Positions 26,080-34,302 of a DNA stretch of 64,000 nt are shown piece by piece; the stretch's first letter is position 1; the number at the start of each line of letters is the position of its first letter. The notes under the pieces are model-generated. The model searched no databases, was not told the DNA's origin, and saw only the letters and a list, made by a program, of their open reading frames with translations. The position numbers and the translations under genes were made by a program. The DNA is from VRUE01 sp035693025 (GTDB lineage Bacteria > Actinomycetota > Thermoleophilia > Solirubrobacterales > 70-9), in NCBI GenBank assembly GCA_035693025.1, contig DASSHI010000001.1, positions 226,045-290,044 on the forward strand, written 5' to 3'.

Positions 26080-26403
26080 TTATCTTCGTCGCCCGGATGG
26101 ACGCCGGCCGCGCGCTTCGAGCTTCGATTGCGCGGACTGCGAGGCCGGCATCTTCTTCACGTCGCGCAGGTCGGGCTCCAGTATTTCCTCGGCGCAGCGG
26201 CGGTGCCAGTGATGGTGTTCGGTGCCGCCCAGTCGCAGCACGTACTGGACGACGGTGTGCTCGCTGCCGATCGGGATGTCGCCATGGCAGCCGGGGCAGC
26301 GGTAGAGCTTCTGGCCGAAGCTGCGGATCAGCCAGACCTCGTTGCCTTCGTCGTCGTAGCCGCGCAGGCTCCAGCGCTTGCTGGGCAGCCCGCCGCCGCT
26401 CAT
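26080..26403 (-). CDS. Small zinc-ribbon-like protein
   Basis: 107 residues from ATG at 26403. A CPGCHGDIPIGSEHTVV knuckle (residues ~36-52) is followed by HHHWHRRCAEE (~63-73), giving a Cys2 plus His/Cys set suited to bind one zinc. The same RCPGC...HxVV...HWHxxC layout occurs in small actinobacterial proteins often labelled ATP/GTP-binding, a label not supported here because no nucleotide motif is seen. The C-terminal tail is very basic. It overlaps the upstream gene by 4 nt. Confidence 0.65.
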   Translation of the reverse strand: MSGGGLPSKRWSLRGYDDEGNEVWLIRSFGQKLYRCPGCHGDIPIGSEHTVVQYVLRLGGTEHHHWHRRCAEEILEPDLRDVKKMPASQSAQSKLEARGRRPSGRRR

Positions 26404-26783
26404 CGTTTCGAAAGCCAGGCGAAGCCGGCGGCCATCGCCACGTTGGCGACCCCGGCGAGCTTCAGGCCGAGCCTGGCGCCCGGCCGGCTGAGCGCCGGCG
26501 ACTCCGACCAGAGCGCGTCGGTGGCGATCTCGGTGCCGCGCAGCCAGGCCAGCGCCCACCAGTCGCGTTGCTCGCCCCGGCGCTCGGCCATCAGGTGCGC
26601 GGCGGCGAAGGTGACCCAGATCGGCCCGCAGCGGCGGAAGAGGTGGGTCGCATCGGGCGAGGGCTCGTCGTGGCCCAGCACCCTCAGGGTCGCCGCCGGT
26701 GCGGCGATCGCCGCCGATCCGAGGATCAGGTCAAAGCCGATCATGTTGCGGTTGGTGAGGCGAAGGGCCTGCTCAAGAGTCAT
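26400..26783 (-). CDS. Conserved membrane protein, unknown function
   Basis: 127 residues from ATG at 26783. Three membrane segments are likely (MIGFDLILGSAAIAAPAATL, WVTFAAAHLMAE, AGVANVAMAAGFAWL). I do not recognise the family. It is first in a four-gene minus-strand operon with the zinc-ribbon protein and two polytopic membrane proteins. The 61-bp gap to the divergent RpiR gene must hold both promoters. Confidence 0.55.
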   Translation of the reverse strand: MTLEQALRLTNRNMIGFDLILGSAAIAAPAATLRVLGHDEPSPDATHLFRRCGPIWVTFAAAHLMAERRGEQRDWWALAWLRGTEIATDALWSESPALSRPGARLGLKLAGVANVAMAAGFAWLSKR

Positions 26784-26844
26784 TTTGAGCTTCCATCCAA
26801 CCAGATCGGAAGGGAAAGCACGCAGACCGGCGAAATGGACCGCC

Positions 26845-27702
26845 GTGACCAAGACCGCAACCAAATCACCTCAACTCAAAAGCCTTTCCGAGTACATCCA
26901 GGAGCGCTTCGACGAGTTCTCGCGCTCGCAGAAAGACGTCGCCCGCTACATCGTCGACCATCTCGACGAGGCAGCCTTCCTCACCGCCGAGGAGCTGGCC
27001 AGGAGAGCGAGCACCTCCTCATCGACGGTGGTGCGCTTCTCCCAGGCCCTCGGCTTCGAGGGCTATCCCGAGCTTCAACAGGCGGCGATCGAGGAGTACC
27101 GCAGCGCGACCGTGGCCAGCAACGCTCCCAGCGCCGGGGGCGCCGCGCTCTTCTCCTTCGACCACTCAGAGCTGGAGGGCTCGCTCAGCGCCGACTACTC
27201 GAATCTCGAGGAAACCGCGCGCAACCTCACCCGCGAGCAGGTCGACGGCGCCGTCGCCGCACTGGCCGAAGCCCAAAGGGTGGTGATAGTCGGCGTCGAC
27301 CAGATGGCCTTCTTCGCCAGTTACTTCCGCCATATCCTCAGCCTGCTCGACATCCGCGCCGAAATCGTCGCCAGCACCGGCGGCGAGTCTTTGCAGCGGC
27401 TGGGACGGATCGACGAGGAGACGCTGGTCATCGTGCTCTCCTGCGGTCGTGCGCATCCGCTGCTGCTGCGGGCGATGAAGCTCGCCCTGCACCGCCGCGC
27501 GCGCACCCTGGCGATCTCGGACGCCTCGATGTCCGAGGTCGGCGAGCACGCCGAGCAGACGCTCTACTTCTCATCCAACAGCCCCTCCTTCGCCCGCTCC
27601 AACACTGCCCTGATGGCCCTGATCCAGGGCATCGCCCACGGTCTCTACGCCCGCGACGAAGCGGCGCACAAAGACCGGATACGCGCTTACAAGCTGAAGT
27701 AG
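26845..27702 (+). CDS. MurR/RpiR-family transcriptional regulator
   Basis: 285 residues from GTG at 26845 (the ATG at 26835 is out of frame). N-terminal HTH_6 domain: residues ~10-85 (SRSQKDVARYIVDHLDEAAFLTAEELARRA, STVVRFSQALGFEGYPEL). C-terminal SIS sugar-phosphate domain: ~120-265 (RVVIVGVDQMAFFASYF, VIVLSCGRAHPLLLRAMKLA). Members sense phospho-sugars. It lies upstream of pdxS, but a hairpin and a separate -10 box lie between, so control of vitamin B6 synthesis by this protein is not implied by context alone. Confidence 0.85.
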   Translation: MTKTATKSPQLKSLSEYIQERFDEFSRSQKDVARYIVDHLDEAAFLTAEELARRASTSSSTVVRFSQALGFEGYPELQQAAIEEYRSATVASNAPSAGGAALFSFDHSELEGSLSADYSNLEETARNLTREQVDGAVAALAEAQRVVIVGVDQMAFFASYFRHILSLLDIRAEIVASTGGESLQRLGRIDEETLVIVLSCGRAHPLLLRAMKLALHRRARTLAISDASMSEVGEHAEQTLYFSSNSPSFARSNTALMALIQGIAHGLYARDEAAHKDRIRAYKLK

Positions 27703-27705
27703 CGG

Positions 27706-27729
27706 CCCGCGGGTCCCGGGGTCCGCGGG
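27706..27729 (+). terminator. GC-rich hairpin after the RpiR gene
   Basis: CCCGCGG (27706-27712) pairs with CCGCGGG (27723-27729) around a 10-nt loop, 4 nt after the stop. There is no T-run, so termination is uncertain. Confidence 0.35.
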
Positions 27730-27749
27730 AATCGCGTCCTCGGTACACG

Positions 27750-27755
27750 TAATAT
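27750..27755 (+). promoter_or_regulatory. Putative -10 box for leaderless pdxS mRNA
   Basis: TAATAT, the best -10 in the window, lies 7 nt before the pdxS ATG. No Shine-Dalgarno occurs between, so transcription probably starts at or next to the A of ATG. Confidence 0.6.
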
Positions 27756-27762
27756 CCGGTCC

Positions 27763-28650
27763 ATGGCCGAGAGAGCTACGTTTCGGGTGAAGACCGGTCT
27801 GGCGGAGATGCTCAAGGGCGGGGTGATCATGGACGTGGTCACGCCCGAGGAGGCACGGATCGCGGAGACCGCGGGGGCCTGCGCGGTGATGGCGCTGGAG
27901 CGCGTGCCCGCTGACATCCGCCGCGACGGCGGCGTCGCCCGCATGTCGGACCCCGCGATGATCAAGGGGATCCAGGAGGCGGTCAGCATCCCGGTGATGG
28001 CCAAGGCGCGGATCGGGCACTTCGCCGAGGCTCAGGTCCTGCAGGCGCTCGAGGTCGACTACATCGACGAGTCGGAGGTGCTGACGCCGGCAGACGAGCG
28101 CAACCACATCGACAAGCTCGCTTTCGAAGCGCCCTTCGTCTGCGGTGCCACCAATCTCGGCGAGGCGCTGCGGCGGATCGGCGAGGGCGCGGCGATGATC
28201 CGCTCCAAGGGCGAGGCCGGCACCGGCAACGTGGTCGAGGCCGTGCGCCACATGCGCGAGATCACCGGCGGGATCAAGCAGCTCGCCCAGCTCGGGCCCG
28301 AGGAGCTCTCCGCGGCCGCCAAAGAGTACCGCGCCCCGCTCGAAGTCGTGCACGAGGTCGCATCCCTCGGCCGCCTGCCGGTGCCGCTCTTCTGTGCCGG
28401 GGGCATCGCCACGCCCGCCGACGCCGCCCTGATGATGCAGCTCGGCGCCGAGGGCAACTTCGTCGGCTCGGGCATCTTCAAGAGCTCCGACCCCGAGCGG
28501 CGCGCCCGCGCGATCGTCGAGGCGACCACGCACTTCAACGACCCCGAGCGGGTCGCCGCCGCCTCGATCGGGCTCGGCGAGGCGATGCCCGGCCTGGAGA
28601 TCTCCGAGCTGGTCGCGGCAGACGCCCTGTTGCAGGACCGCGGTGCCTGA
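27763..28650 (+). CDS. pdxS: Pyridoxal 5'-phosphate synthase lyase subunit PdxS
   Basis: 295 residues, full length. Builds PLP from ribose 5-phosphate, glyceraldehyde 3-phosphate and ammonia supplied by PdxT; the complex is a 12+12-mer. The TIM barrel has the family signatures GGVIMDVVTPEEARIAE, ERVPADIRRDGGVARMSDP (Schiff-base Lys region follows in MAKARIGHF), YIDESEVLTPAD and MIRSKGEAGTGNVVEAVRHM. pdxT overlaps by 8 nt. PLP is the cofactor of the threonine-synthase-like enzyme at 48 kb. Confidence 0.98.
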   Translation: MAERATFRVKTGLAEMLKGGVIMDVVTPEEARIAETAGACAVMALERVPADIRRDGGVARMSDPAMIKGIQEAVSIPVMAKARIGHFAEAQVLQALEVDYIDESEVLTPADERNHIDKLAFEAPFVCGATNLGEALRRIGEGAAMIRSKGEAGTGNVVEAVRHMREITGGIKQLAQLGPEELSAAAKEYRAPLEVVHEVASLGRLPVPLFCAGGIATPADAALMMQLGAEGNFVGSGIFKSSDPERRARAIVEATTHFNDPERVAAASIGLGEAMPGLEISELVAADALLQDRGA

Positions 28651-29239
28651 GCGGCCCCTGCGGGTAGGCGTCCTCGCGATCCAAGGCGGCTTCGAAGCCC
28701 ACCTCGCGATGCTGCGCGGGCTCGGCGCCGAGGCGGACGAGGTGCGCTCGCCGCCGGACCTCGCCGGCCTCGATGGGCTAGTCATCCCCGGCGGGGAGAG
28801 CACGACGATCGTCAAGGGGATCGAGTCGGCAGGCCTCGGGGAGGCGATCCGAGCCCACCACCGTTCGGGCGGGTCGATCTTCGGCACCTGCGCCGGGATG
28901 ATCGTCTGCGACTCCGAGCACCTCGGCCTGCTCGACGCGACCGCGCGACGCAACGCCTTCGGCCGCCAGTTGCAGAGCTTCGAGGCCGACCTGGAGGTCG
29001 CGGGGATCGGCGCCGAGCCGTTGCGCGCCGTCTTCATCCGCGCCCCGTGGGTGGAGCGCTACGGTGGCGGGGTCGAGGTGCTCGCCACCTACGACGGGCA
29101 TCCGGTTGCGGTGCGCGAGGATCGCCTCCTCGCCTGCGCCTTCCATCCGGAGCTGACCGAAGATTCGAGGCTGCACGCGTTTTTCATGGCGATTACGACC
29201 ACGGCGTGCGAAGGCGCGCCAGAGGGGGCGGGGACGTGA
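28643..29239 (+). CDS. pdxT: Pyridoxal 5'-phosphate synthase glutaminase subunit PdxT
   Basis: 198 residues, GTG start. Class-I glutaminase that feeds ammonia to PdxS. LAIQGGFEAHLAML, the oxyanion loop GLVIPGGESTTI, the nucleophile Cys in SIFGTCAGMIV and the distal His-x-Glu in ACAFHPELTED are all present. Eight-nt overlap with pdxS and GTGA overlap with the aminopeptidase gene imply coupled translation of all three. Confidence 0.97.
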   Translation: MPERPLRVGVLAIQGGFEAHLAMLRGLGAEADEVRSPPDLAGLDGLVIPGGESTTIVKGIESAGLGEAIRAHHRSGGSIFGTCAGMIVCDSEHLGLLDATARRNAFGRQLQSFEADLEVAGIGAEPLRAVFIRAPWVERYGGGVEVLATYDGHPVAVREDRLLACAFHPELTEDSRLHAFFMAITTTACEGAPEGAGT

Positions 29240-30339
29240 GAGACCCGAGGGCGGAACGGCTGGCGAAGATCCTGGTCGGCTACTCGACCGAGGTCAAGGA
29301 GGGCGAGGTCGTCTCGATCGACGGCGAGAGCGCCGCGGCGCCGCTGCTCCTGGCCGTCTACGAGGAGGTGCTGAAGGCGGGGGCGCACCCGGTCATGAAC
29401 GTCTCCCTCGACGGCCAGGGTGCGGCTTATTACAAGCACGCCTCCGATGCCCAGCTCGAATGGATATCGCCGACCTCCGAATGGCTGCTCGACAACGTCG
29501 ACGTGCGCATCGCGGTCGGCGCCGCGACCAACACGCGCGAGCTCTCCGGGATCCCGCCGGAGCGCCAGTCGCGCCGCCAGGTAGCGACCGGTGAGCTGCT
29601 CGGTCGGGCGATGGAGCGCAGCGCGAAGGGCGAGTTCCGCTGGGTCTACACGCTCTTCCCGACCAACGCCTACGCCTCGGAGGCGGAGATGAGCCTTGCC
29701 GACTACGAGGACTTCTACTACGGCGCCTGCCTCGCCGACGACGAGGACCCGTTGACCGCCTGGCGCCGGGCCTCGGCCGAGACCGAGCGACTCGCCGAGT
29801 GGATCCAGGGGCACGAGGAGGTGCGCGTCACCGCGCCGGGCACGGACATCAAGCTCGGCATCGCCGGTCGCACCTTCATCCCCTGCGACGGGCGCCACAA
29901 CATGCCCGACGGCGAGTTCTTCACCGGGCCGATCGAGGACTCGGTCGAGGGCGAGGTCAGCTTCCACCTGCCGGCCACGATCGGCGGCCGCGAGGTCGCG
30001 GGTGTGCGGCTGCGCTTCGAGGCGGGCAAGGTCGTCGACGCGAGCGCCGAGCGTGGCGAGGAGTTCCTGATCGGGCTGCTCGACACGGATGAGGGCGCGC
30101 GTCGCCTCGGCGAGCTCGGCATCGGCACCAACTACGCGATCGATCGCGGCACCCGCGAGGTGCTGCTCGACGAGAAGCTCGGCGGCACCGTCCACATGGC
30201 GGTGGGGAAGAGCTATCCGGAGTCCGGCGGCGTCAACGAGTCGGCTGTGCACACCGACCTGGTCTGCGACCTGCGCCTCGGCGGCAAGCTCGAAGTCGAC
30301 GGCACGGTGATGCAGGAAGACGGCAAGTTCGTCGTCTGA
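29236..30339 (+). CDS. M29-family aminopeptidase
   Basis: 367 residues from GTG at 29236; longer upstream frame is rejected because it overlaps pdxT. Family M29 (thermophilic aminopeptidase) uses two metal ions. Visible features: RAERLAKILVGYSTEVKEGE at the N-terminus, FIPCDGRHNMPDGEFFTGPIEDSV (~residues 215-238, including a metal Glu), ELGIGTNYAIDRGTREVLLDEKLGGTVHMAVGKSYP (~293-328, His and Glu ligands) and a late HTDLVCDLR. Its placement behind pdxST with overlapping ends is a common actinobacterial neighbour pair but no functional link is established. Confidence 0.88.
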   Translation: MRDPRAERLAKILVGYSTEVKEGEVVSIDGESAAAPLLLAVYEEVLKAGAHPVMNVSLDGQGAAYYKHASDAQLEWISPTSEWLLDNVDVRIAVGAATNTRELSGIPPERQSRRQVATGELLGRAMERSAKGEFRWVYTLFPTNAYASEAEMSLADYEDFYYGACLADDEDPLTAWRRASAETERLAEWIQGHEEVRVTAPGTDIKLGIAGRTFIPCDGRHNMPDGEFFTGPIEDSVEGEVSFHLPATIGGREVAGVRLRFEAGKVVDASAERGEEFLIGLLDTDEGARRLGELGIGTNYAIDRGTREVLLDEKLGGTVHMAVGKSYPESGGVNESAVHTDLVCDLRLGGKLEVDGTVMQEDGKFVV

Positions 30340-30343
30340 ACCG

Positions 30344-30790
30344 CTACTGGTTCGCGATCGGCGACCCGGCGAGGAAGAAGAACCAGGCGACGAACGCGGC
30401 GCCGGCGAGCAGCACCGAGCCCATCATCACCGCCTCGACCACCGTGGTGGTACCCGCGGCGCCTCCGCTGTCGCGCATGCTTTTCAGCCAGCTCGGCCGC
30501 ATCGGCGCCAGCCGGTTGGTGCCGGTGATGCGTACGTAGAGGGCGTTGAGCCTGCCGATCACCCAGGCGTCGACGAGGATCGTGAGCACGATTCCCACCG
30601 CGACGATGGCGTAGGGGCCCTCGGCCGGGAACTGGGTCGTCGCGGCCTTCGAGCCGATCCAGATCCAGCCCACCGGGATCGCCGTCCACAGCGCCAGCGC
30701 GGCGAAGAGCATGACGACGAAGACGATGCCGGCCGCGAGCCCCCGGGCTGGGCTGTGACCGATCGAGTGGGCGGAGGTCTGCGGGCGCAT
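30344..30790 (-). CDS. Small membrane protein, unknown function
   Basis: 148 residues from ATG at 30790. Three membrane segments: ~17-45 (GIVFVVMLFAALALWTAIPVG), ~60-80 (AIVAVGIVLTILVDAWVIG) and ~120-143 (VMMGSVLLAGAAFVAWFFFLAG). The frame is open far upstream into yebC antisense, but that part is a shadow. It is divergent from yebC (24-bp gap) and convergent with the aminopeptidase gene. I do not recognise the family. Confidence 0.6.
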   Translation of the reverse strand: MRPQTSAHSIGHSPARGLAAGIVFVVMLFAALALWTAIPVGWIWIGSKAATTQFPAEGPYAIVAVGIVLTILVDAWVIGRLNALYVRITGTNRLAPMRPSWLKSMRDSGGAAGTTTVVEAVMMGSVLLAGAAFVAWFFFLAGSPIANQ

Positions 30791-30800
30791 CCCTACTTCA

Positions 30801-30806
30801 TAGAAT
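30801..30806 (+). promoter_or_regulatory. Putative -10 box for leaderless yebC mRNA
   Basis: TAGAAT lies 8 nt before the ATG at 30815; no ribosome binding site between them. Confidence 0.45.
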
Positions 30807-30814
30807 GGCAAACG

Positions 30815-31564
30815 ATGTCCGGTCATTCGAAGTGGTCCTCGATCAAACACAAGAAGGGCGCGGCCGACGCCAAACGCGGCAAGCTCTTCACCAAGCTGGC
30901 GCGGGCGATCACCGTCGCGGCGCGCGACGGCGGGCCCGACCCCGAGGGCAACGCGGCGCTGGCGACCGCGATCCAGAAGGCGCGCGACGCCTCGATGCCC
31001 AAGGACAACATCCAGCGGGCGGTCGACCGCGGCTCCGGCGTCGGCGCCGACGCCGACGCGATCGAGCGGGTCGTCTTCGAGGGCTACGGGCCCGGCGGAG
31101 CGGCGGTCCTGGTCGAGGCGCTGACCGACAACCGCAACCGCACCAGCGCCGAAGTGCGCCACGCCTTCAGCAAGCGCGGTGGCAGCCTCGGCGAGCCGGG
31201 CTCGGTCGCCTGGATCTTCGAGAAACGGGGCGTGCTCGCCGTCGACGGGGCTCGCTACGGCGAGGACGACCTGATTGCGGCGATCGACGCCGGCGCCGAG
31301 GACGTCAGCGAGGAGGGTGACCTGGTGCGCGTGCTCTGCGAGCCGGGCAGCCTCAGCGCGGTGCGCGAGGCGCTGGAGTCCAGCGGGGTCGAGATCCAGT
31401 CCGCGGACGTGACGATGGAGCCGAAGAGCACGGTCGAGGTAAAGGGGAACGAGGCCAAATCGCTGCTCGGCCTGATCGAGGATCTCGAAGAGGACGACGA
31501 CGTCAACGAGGTCCACGCGAACTTCGACATCCCCGACGACGTGCTGCAGAGCCTCGCGGCCTAG
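30815..31564 (+). CDS. yebC: YebC/PmpR-family regulator (TACO1-like)
   Basis: 249 residues from ATG at 30815; the diagnostic N-terminus MSGHSKWSSIKHKKGAADAK fixes the start. The family was first called transcriptional; more recent work on relatives shows ribosome association that eases translation of proline runs. Three domains are evident: N-terminal helices with RGKLFTKLARAITVAARDGG, a middle part with FEGYGPGGAAVLVEALTDN, and the acidic C-terminal part. It stands immediately before ruvCAB, a very common arrangement. Confidence 0.95.
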   Translation: MSGHSKWSSIKHKKGAADAKRGKLFTKLARAITVAARDGGPDPEGNAALATAIQKARDASMPKDNIQRAVDRGSGVGADADAIERVVFEGYGPGGAAVLVEALTDNRNRTSAEVRHAFSKRGGSLGEPGSVAWIFEKRGVLAVDGARYGEDDLIAAIDAGAEDVSEEGDLVRVLCEPGSLSAVREALESSGVEIQSADVTMEPKSTVEVKGNEAKSLLGLIEDLEEDDDVNEVHANFDIPDDVLQSLAA

Positions 31565-31609
31565 CGTCGAGCCGGAAGGCATCCGGGGCTTCTCCCAGAA
31601 TCATTCCCC

Positions 31610-32119
31610 ATGCAAGTCGTGATGGGGATCGACCCCGGCGCCGCCAACCTCGGCTTCGGCATCGTACGAGTGCAGGGCAATCGCATGGTTGCGCTCGACG
31701 GCGGCGTGGTCGAGACCACCGCTGAGCTCGCAATGGAGCGCCGCCTGCAGCGGATCCACGCCGAGCTCAGCGAGCTGCTCGCCTGGCACGAGCCGGCGGT
31801 GATGGCGCTCGAGGACGTCTTCTTCGGCAGGAACGTGCAGACGGCGATGACGGTCGGACGTGCCAGCGGGGTCGCGATGCTGGCCGCCGCCCAGGCAGGC
31901 ATCGGTTGCTTCACCTACACCCCGCAGGCGATCAAGATGGCCGTCTGCGGCAGCGGCGCGGCCGGCAAGGGGCAGGTCCAGCGGATGGTCGGGACCCTGC
32001 TCGGCCTGCCCGAGCTGCCGACTCCCGATCACGCCGCCGACGCGCTCGCGGTAGCGATCTGCCATGCGGGCGGCGCCGCCCATCGCGAGGCGGCGGCGCT
32101 GGCGAAGGGCGCCGCATGA
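31610..32119 (+). CDS. ruvC: Holliday junction resolvase RuvC
   Basis: 169 residues (an inner ATG at 31622 is less likely). Cuts Holliday junctions symmetrically. The RNase-H-fold acidic residues are all present: GIDPGAANLGFG (Asp), ALEDVFFGRN (Glu) and TPDHAADALAVAICHA (Asp pair). It overlaps ruvA by ATGA and forms the canonical ruvC-ruvA-ruvB operon. Confidence 0.97.
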   Translation: MQVVMGIDPGAANLGFGIVRVQGNRMVALDGGVVETTAELAMERRLQRIHAELSELLAWHEPAVMALEDVFFGRNVQTAMTVGRASGVAMLAAAQAGIGCFTYTPQAIKMAVCGSGAAGKGQVQRMVGTLLGLPELPTPDHAADALAVAICHAGGAAHREAAALAKGAA

Positions 32120-32712
32120 TCGCGGCGGTGCGCGGCGAGGTGATGGTGCGGCGCCCCGACCATGTCGTGATCGACGCCGGCGGGGTCGGCTATCGGCTGA
32201 CCGTCTCGACCGAGACCCTGAAGGCCGTCCCGGCCACCGGTCGCGAGGCATTCCTGCACGCGGAGCTGGTCGCCCGAGAGGACTCGCTGGCGCTGTTCGG
32301 CTTCGCCTCCGAGGAGGAGCGCGATCTCTTCGGCCAGCTCGTCTCGGTCAGCGGGGTCGGTCCCAAAGTGGCGATCTCGGCGCTTTCCGGCGGCCCGGCG
32401 CGCGAGCTGCTCCGGGCGATCGCCGCCGGCGACGCCAAACGCTTCCAGGCGGTGCCGGGAATCGGCAAGCGCACCGCCGAGCGGATCATCGTCGAGCTGC
32501 GCGAGAAGGTGGCGGACAGCCTCGAGGAAGAGGTTCTGCTCGGCGCCGGCGAGGACGACGACCCGCGGGCGCTGGCCCGTGACGGCCTCGTCAATCTCGG
32601 CTATGCGCCGTTGGAAGCCGAGCAGCTGCTCGACGGGGTGGAGGGCGGCGATCCGCAGGAGCTGCTGGCGCTGGCCTTGCGCAAAGCCGGTTCCGGGAGG
32701 AAGGCGGCATGA
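32116..32712 (+). CDS. ruvA: Holliday junction branch-migration protein RuvA
   Basis: 198 residues from ATG at 32116. Tetrameric junction-binding subunit. OB fold ~1-62 (MIAAVRGEVMVRRPDHVVID); tandem helix-hairpin-helix motifs with VSGVGPKVAISALSG and VPGIGKRTAERIIVEL; C-terminal domain III (~150-195, NLGYAPLEAEQLLDGV) that touches RuvB. Overlaps ruvC and ruvB by 4 nt each. Confidence 0.97.
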   Translation: MIAAVRGEVMVRRPDHVVIDAGGVGYRLTVSTETLKAVPATGREAFLHAELVAREDSLALFGFASEEERDLFGQLVSVSGVGPKVAISALSGGPARELLRAIAAGDAKRFQAVPGIGKRTAERIIVELREKVADSLEEEVLLGAGEDDDPRALARDGLVNLGYAPLEAEQLLDGVEGGDPQELLALALRKAGSGRKAA

Positions 32713-33782
32713 GCGAGAAGCGAATTCGCACGCCTGGAATCGACGAAGAGCCCGTGCCGGTGGATGCCGAGATTCGCGTCCACGACGCCAGCGCCGACCC
32801 GCCCGACGAGGATCTCGACCGCTCGCTGCGCCCGCCGAGCCTGGCCGATTTCGTCAACCAGGCGCAGGCCACCGAGCAGCTCGCGATCTTCATCGAGGCG
32901 GCACGCGGTCGCGGCGAGCCGCTCGACCACGTGTTGCTCGCCGGCCCTCCGGGGCTGGGCAAGACCTCGCTTGCCCACATCGTCGCCGCCGAGATGGAGG
33001 TGCCGCTTGTGCAGACGGCGGGCCCGGCGCTCGAGCGCAAGGCCGACGTCGCCTCGTTCCTCACCGCGCTGGAGCCCGGCAGCGTCTTCTTCATCGACGA
33101 GATTCACCGCCTTGGGCGTGCGGTCGAGGAGACCCTGTATCCGGCGATGGAGGATGGCGAGCTGCCGGTCGTGCTCGGCCAGGGCGCCGGAGCCCGCACC
33201 GTCACCCTGCCGCTGCCGCCGTTCACGTTGGTCGGAGCGACGACGCGGGCGGGTCTGCTGACGACCCCGCTGCGCGACCGCTTCGGCGTCTGCCACCGGC
33301 TCGAGCACTACAGCCCCGAGCACCTGGCGCAGATCGTCCGGCGGTCCGCGGGCATCCTCGGAGTCGAGATCGACGCAGAGGGGGCGCAGACGATCGCCTC
33401 GCGCTCGCGCGGGACGCCGCGCGTGGCCAACCGGTTGCTCAAGCGGGTCCGCGACTTCGCGCAGGTGAAGGGCAGCGGCAGGGTCGACGCGGCGGTCGCC
33501 TCGGCCGGGCTGGAGATGCTCGAGGTCGATGCGGGTGGCCTCGATCGCAGCGATCGCAACCTGCTCGACACGGTCGCCTCGAAGTTCGGCGGCGGGCCCG
33601 TGGGGCTCTCGACGCTGGCCGTCGCGGTCGGCGAGGAGCAGGACACGATCGAGGACGTCTTGGAGCCGTATCTGCTCCAACAGGGCTTGCTGAAGCGCAC
33701 TCCGCGGGGTCGTGTTTTGACCCAGAGGGCCTACGAGCACCTCGGCCTGCCGGCGCCCGAGCGAGCGCACAGCCTGTTCTGA
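32709..33782 (+). CDS. ruvB: Holliday junction branch-migration helicase RuvB
   Basis: 357 residues. AAA+ motor: Walker A AGPPGLGKTSLAHI (~residues 77-90), Walker B VFFIDEIHRLG (~128-138), sensor 1 LVGATTRAG, arginine finger region in TPLRDRFGV, and the winged-helix domain at the C-terminus (LEPYLLQQGLLKRTPRGRVL). The start ATG overlaps the ruvA stop. Confidence 0.98.
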   Translation: MSEKRIRTPGIDEEPVPVDAEIRVHDASADPPDEDLDRSLRPPSLADFVNQAQATEQLAIFIEAARGRGEPLDHVLLAGPPGLGKTSLAHIVAAEMEVPLVQTAGPALERKADVASFLTALEPGSVFFIDEIHRLGRAVEETLYPAMEDGELPVVLGQGAGARTVTLPLPPFTLVGATTRAGLLTTPLRDRFGVCHRLEHYSPEHLAQIVRRSAGILGVEIDAEGAQTIASRSRGTPRVANRLLKRVRDFAQVKGSGRVDAAVASAGLEMLEVDAGGLDRSDRNLLDTVASKFGGGPVGLSTLAVAVGEEQDTIEDVLEPYLLQQGLLKRTPRGRVLTQRAYEHLGLPAPERAHSLF

Positions 33783-33794
33783 GCGGACTCTCAG

Positions 33795-33800
33795 TAACCT
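33795..33800 (+). promoter_or_regulatory. Putative -10 box before the PAS/zinc-ribbon gene
   Basis: TAACCT lies 9 nt before the ATG at 33810. An AGGGG run lies in between, so either a leaderless or a very short leader transcript is possible. Confidence 0.35.
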
Positions 33801-33809
33801 GAGCAGGGG

Positions 33810-34298
33810 ATGCCTTTCTTCATCTGCCCCAACTGCGGGAATAGGGAGCTGAGCGGTGACCGGACAGCGGGCTTCAGCACGCGTCCGAAGGGCTGCTCGA
33901 AATGCGGCTTCGGCTTCGTCTTCGAGCTGCTCGACGACTACTACCCGGCCCCCAATGCCGCCTTCTTCGTCTGCGACCAGCAGGCGCGCGTGATCGACGC
34001 CGGCCGCGGCAGCTTCGAGCTGACCGGGCTCACCGACGAGGACGTGATCGGCCGCCCGGTCAAAGAAGTGCTCGGCCTGCGCTGGATCGACGGCGGCGAC
34101 GGCGGCGAGAGCGCCGACCTAGACCGCGACGGCCGGACCGACCCGATCGAGACCTCGCTCGAGTGGGGCGTTCGCTCGCTCGGCAAGAAGGTCTCTGTCA
34201 ACGCCGAGGGCGACCTGCCGGCCGAAGCGGTGGCCGACGTCTTCCCCGCCTACGACGACGACGGCGGCCTGCTGATCGTCCTGACCCCTGACGGGTGA
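33810..34298 (+). CDS. Zinc-ribbon, PAS-like and EF-hand-loop protein
   Basis: 162 residues. Residues 6-32 form a zinc ribbon (CPNC at 6-9, CSKC at 29-32). Residues ~45-100 look like a PAS fold (NAAFFVCDQQARVIDAGRGSF, GLTDEDVIGRPVKEVLG). Residues 103-114, DLDRDGRTDPIE, match a complete 12-residue EF-hand calcium loop (acidic residues at 1, 3, 5, 9 and 12, Gly at 6), and the rest closes the PAS-like domain. I know no characterised protein with this combination. It lies between ruvB and secDF with only 4 nt to secDF, so it may be co-transcribed with the translocase gene. Confidence 0.65.
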   Translation: MPFFICPNCGNRELSGDRTAGFSTRPKGCSKCGFGFVFELLDDYYPAPNAAFFVCDQQARVIDAGRGSFELTGLTDEDVIGRPVKEVLGLRWIDGGDGGESADLDRDGRTDPIETSLEWGVRSLGKKVSVNAEGDLPAEAVADVFPAYDDDGGLLIVLTPDG

Positions 34299-34302
34299 CC
34301 AG

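Noticed and set aside
26128..26844. Upstream extension of the RpiR gene (about 240 codons)
   Set aside because: It runs antisense through two minus-strand genes; GTG 26845 gives a normal-length family member.
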